This document shows, one piece after another, positions 63,380-64,000 of a stretch of 64,000 nt of DNA. How positions within the stretch are numbered: the first letter of the stretch is position 1; every line of letters begins with the position of its first letter. This DNA comes from Chitinophaga sp. HK235. Lineage in GTDB: Bacteria; Bacteroidota; Bacteroidia; Chitinophagales; Chitinophagaceae. A model generated the notes under the pieces. That model searched no databases and was not told the DNA's origin. It saw nothing but the letters and a program-made list of their open reading frames with translations. The translations under genes were made by a program, and so were the position numbers. The stretch is from the NCBI RefSeq assembly GCF_018255755.1, contig NZ_CP073766.1, forward strand, positions 6,942,501 to 7,006,500, given 5' to 3'.

Positions 63380-64000
63380 TCCGGCAGATCGTATATACCG
63401 AATCTTCCATTTTCTTCCAGGATGCCTATCTGTTGAGGATTGGGCATCTTCGTGATTGCACACACAGAGGCGGCCGTGGTAAATCTGGCTATCCTGTTTA
63501 TCCGGTTGCCTCCTGGTTTTGCATAAACGATCACCAGCTTCCCCATACCTGCTACCAGCCTTTCATCCGGGAGCCAGGTTAATACTGTTTTGCGTGTAAT
63601 CTTCTCCGTTAGATAATCACTTTTCCACAACATCTTTTTACCGGAAAGGAAAACCATCATTAACCCTTCGGTAGTGACCACTGCCAGCCTTACAGTGGTA
63701 AATATGTGCATGACGCTCATATTGAGTATTTCAGCCCCCAGGTCATGGGTGACTGCATTGGTACCATCTATGGCAGCGGTAAATATTTTTGTGCCCAGAT
63801 AAAAGTAGTAATACGTGTTATACTCCAGCTGCTGTACCCTGCCATTATATTGTACACTACTGATGGGCACGTCATCTAGTTTGCAGACATAATTGCCGCA
63901 AAGAGGGAAGTTATCTGTTTGCATATACCGCATGAGAGATAATACACCGTTATTGATGCATACAGTAGTAGTCAGGTTCTTCTGAATGTGCAGCGCCACT
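63376..64000 (-). CDS. Hypothetical beta-propeller-like protein, 5' partial
   Basis: The frame is open to the right edge of the window, so the start is probably outside; 207 residues are visible from a GTG at 63999. Short repeated strand patterns recall a propeller of WD40 or Kelch type: VCKLDDVPISSVQYNG, YNTYYYFYLGTKIFTAAIDG, LAVVTTEGLMMVFLSGKKML, RLVAGMGKLVIVYAKPGG and QIGILEENGRFGIYDLPD. No specific motif allows a family call. Its stop overlaps the epimerase stop by 4 bases at the 3' ends. Confidence 0.5.
   Translation of the reverse strand, partial: VALHIQKNLTTTVCINNGVLSLMRYMQTDNFPLCGNYVCKLDDVPISSVQYNGRVQQLEYNTYYYFYLGTKIFTAAIDGTNAVTHDLGAEILNMSVMHIFTTVRLAVVTTEGLMMVFLSGKKMLWKSDYLTEKITRKTVLTWLPDERLVAGMGKLVIVYAKPGGNRINRIARFTTAASVCAITKMPNPQQIGILEENGRFGIYDLPD

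Overview
The window looks like a chromosomal segment of a Bacteroidota bacterium, most likely in or near Chitinophaga. The evidence is a SusC/SusD outer-membrane pair, a FecR-type protein, giant Sec-exported RHS/YD proteins, LytS/LytTR signalling, and promoters of the Bacteroidota type (TTTG, 19-20 bases, TAnnTTTG). Several promoters match almost perfectly, for example before a proline dehydrogenase gene, pdhB and argS. No rRNA, tRNA, CRISPR array or phage module was seen.

Layout. Positions 1-15516 are an accessory polymorphic-toxin island. Three co-directional genes encode a carbohydrate-binding-like exported protein (cut by the window edge), a membrane-anchored 265-residue protein and a 2748-residue RHS protein. 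The RHS tip looks like a papain-fold (Tox-PL-like) toxin, and the overlapping next gene is an Imm35-like immunity protein. Downstream lies a graveyard of displaced cassettes: a decayed RHS core with a broken toxin tip and a probable immunity gene, then a second toxin-tip fragment with a frameshifted partner. Between them sits an IS3-family element with 4-base target duplications, inserted in an XRE-regulator remnant.

Positions 15797-31967 hold ordinary accessory and housekeeping genes: SRPBCC, EVE and MarR genes in one unit; a TipAS-type MerR regulator; a broken ECF sigma gene; a PPP phosphatase; an SH3 protein; GrpB; a gamma-glutamyltransferase; DinB and Dabb genes; a LytS kinase and LytTR regulator flanking a DUF4407 gene; a TetR regulator and hydrolase with shared NemR-like operators; a sugar isomerase-like protein; and a dienelactone hydrolase. 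A compact repeat element (32017-32199) separates this from an unusual FecR-like gene, proline dehydrogenase and a SusC/SusD pair.

Positions 39135-64000 are mostly core genes: thyA-folA converging on dnaG, a thiolase, pdhB, cysE-cysM, an NtrC-like regulator without a DNA-binding domain, lepB, cdd, a TPR protein, argS, two outer-membrane proteins, a GNAT enzyme, dnaK, malQ and a dipeptide epimerase. A protein cut by the right edge ends the window. Starts were often moved downstream of the longest reading frame, where a promoter, terminator or signal peptide fixed the true beginning.
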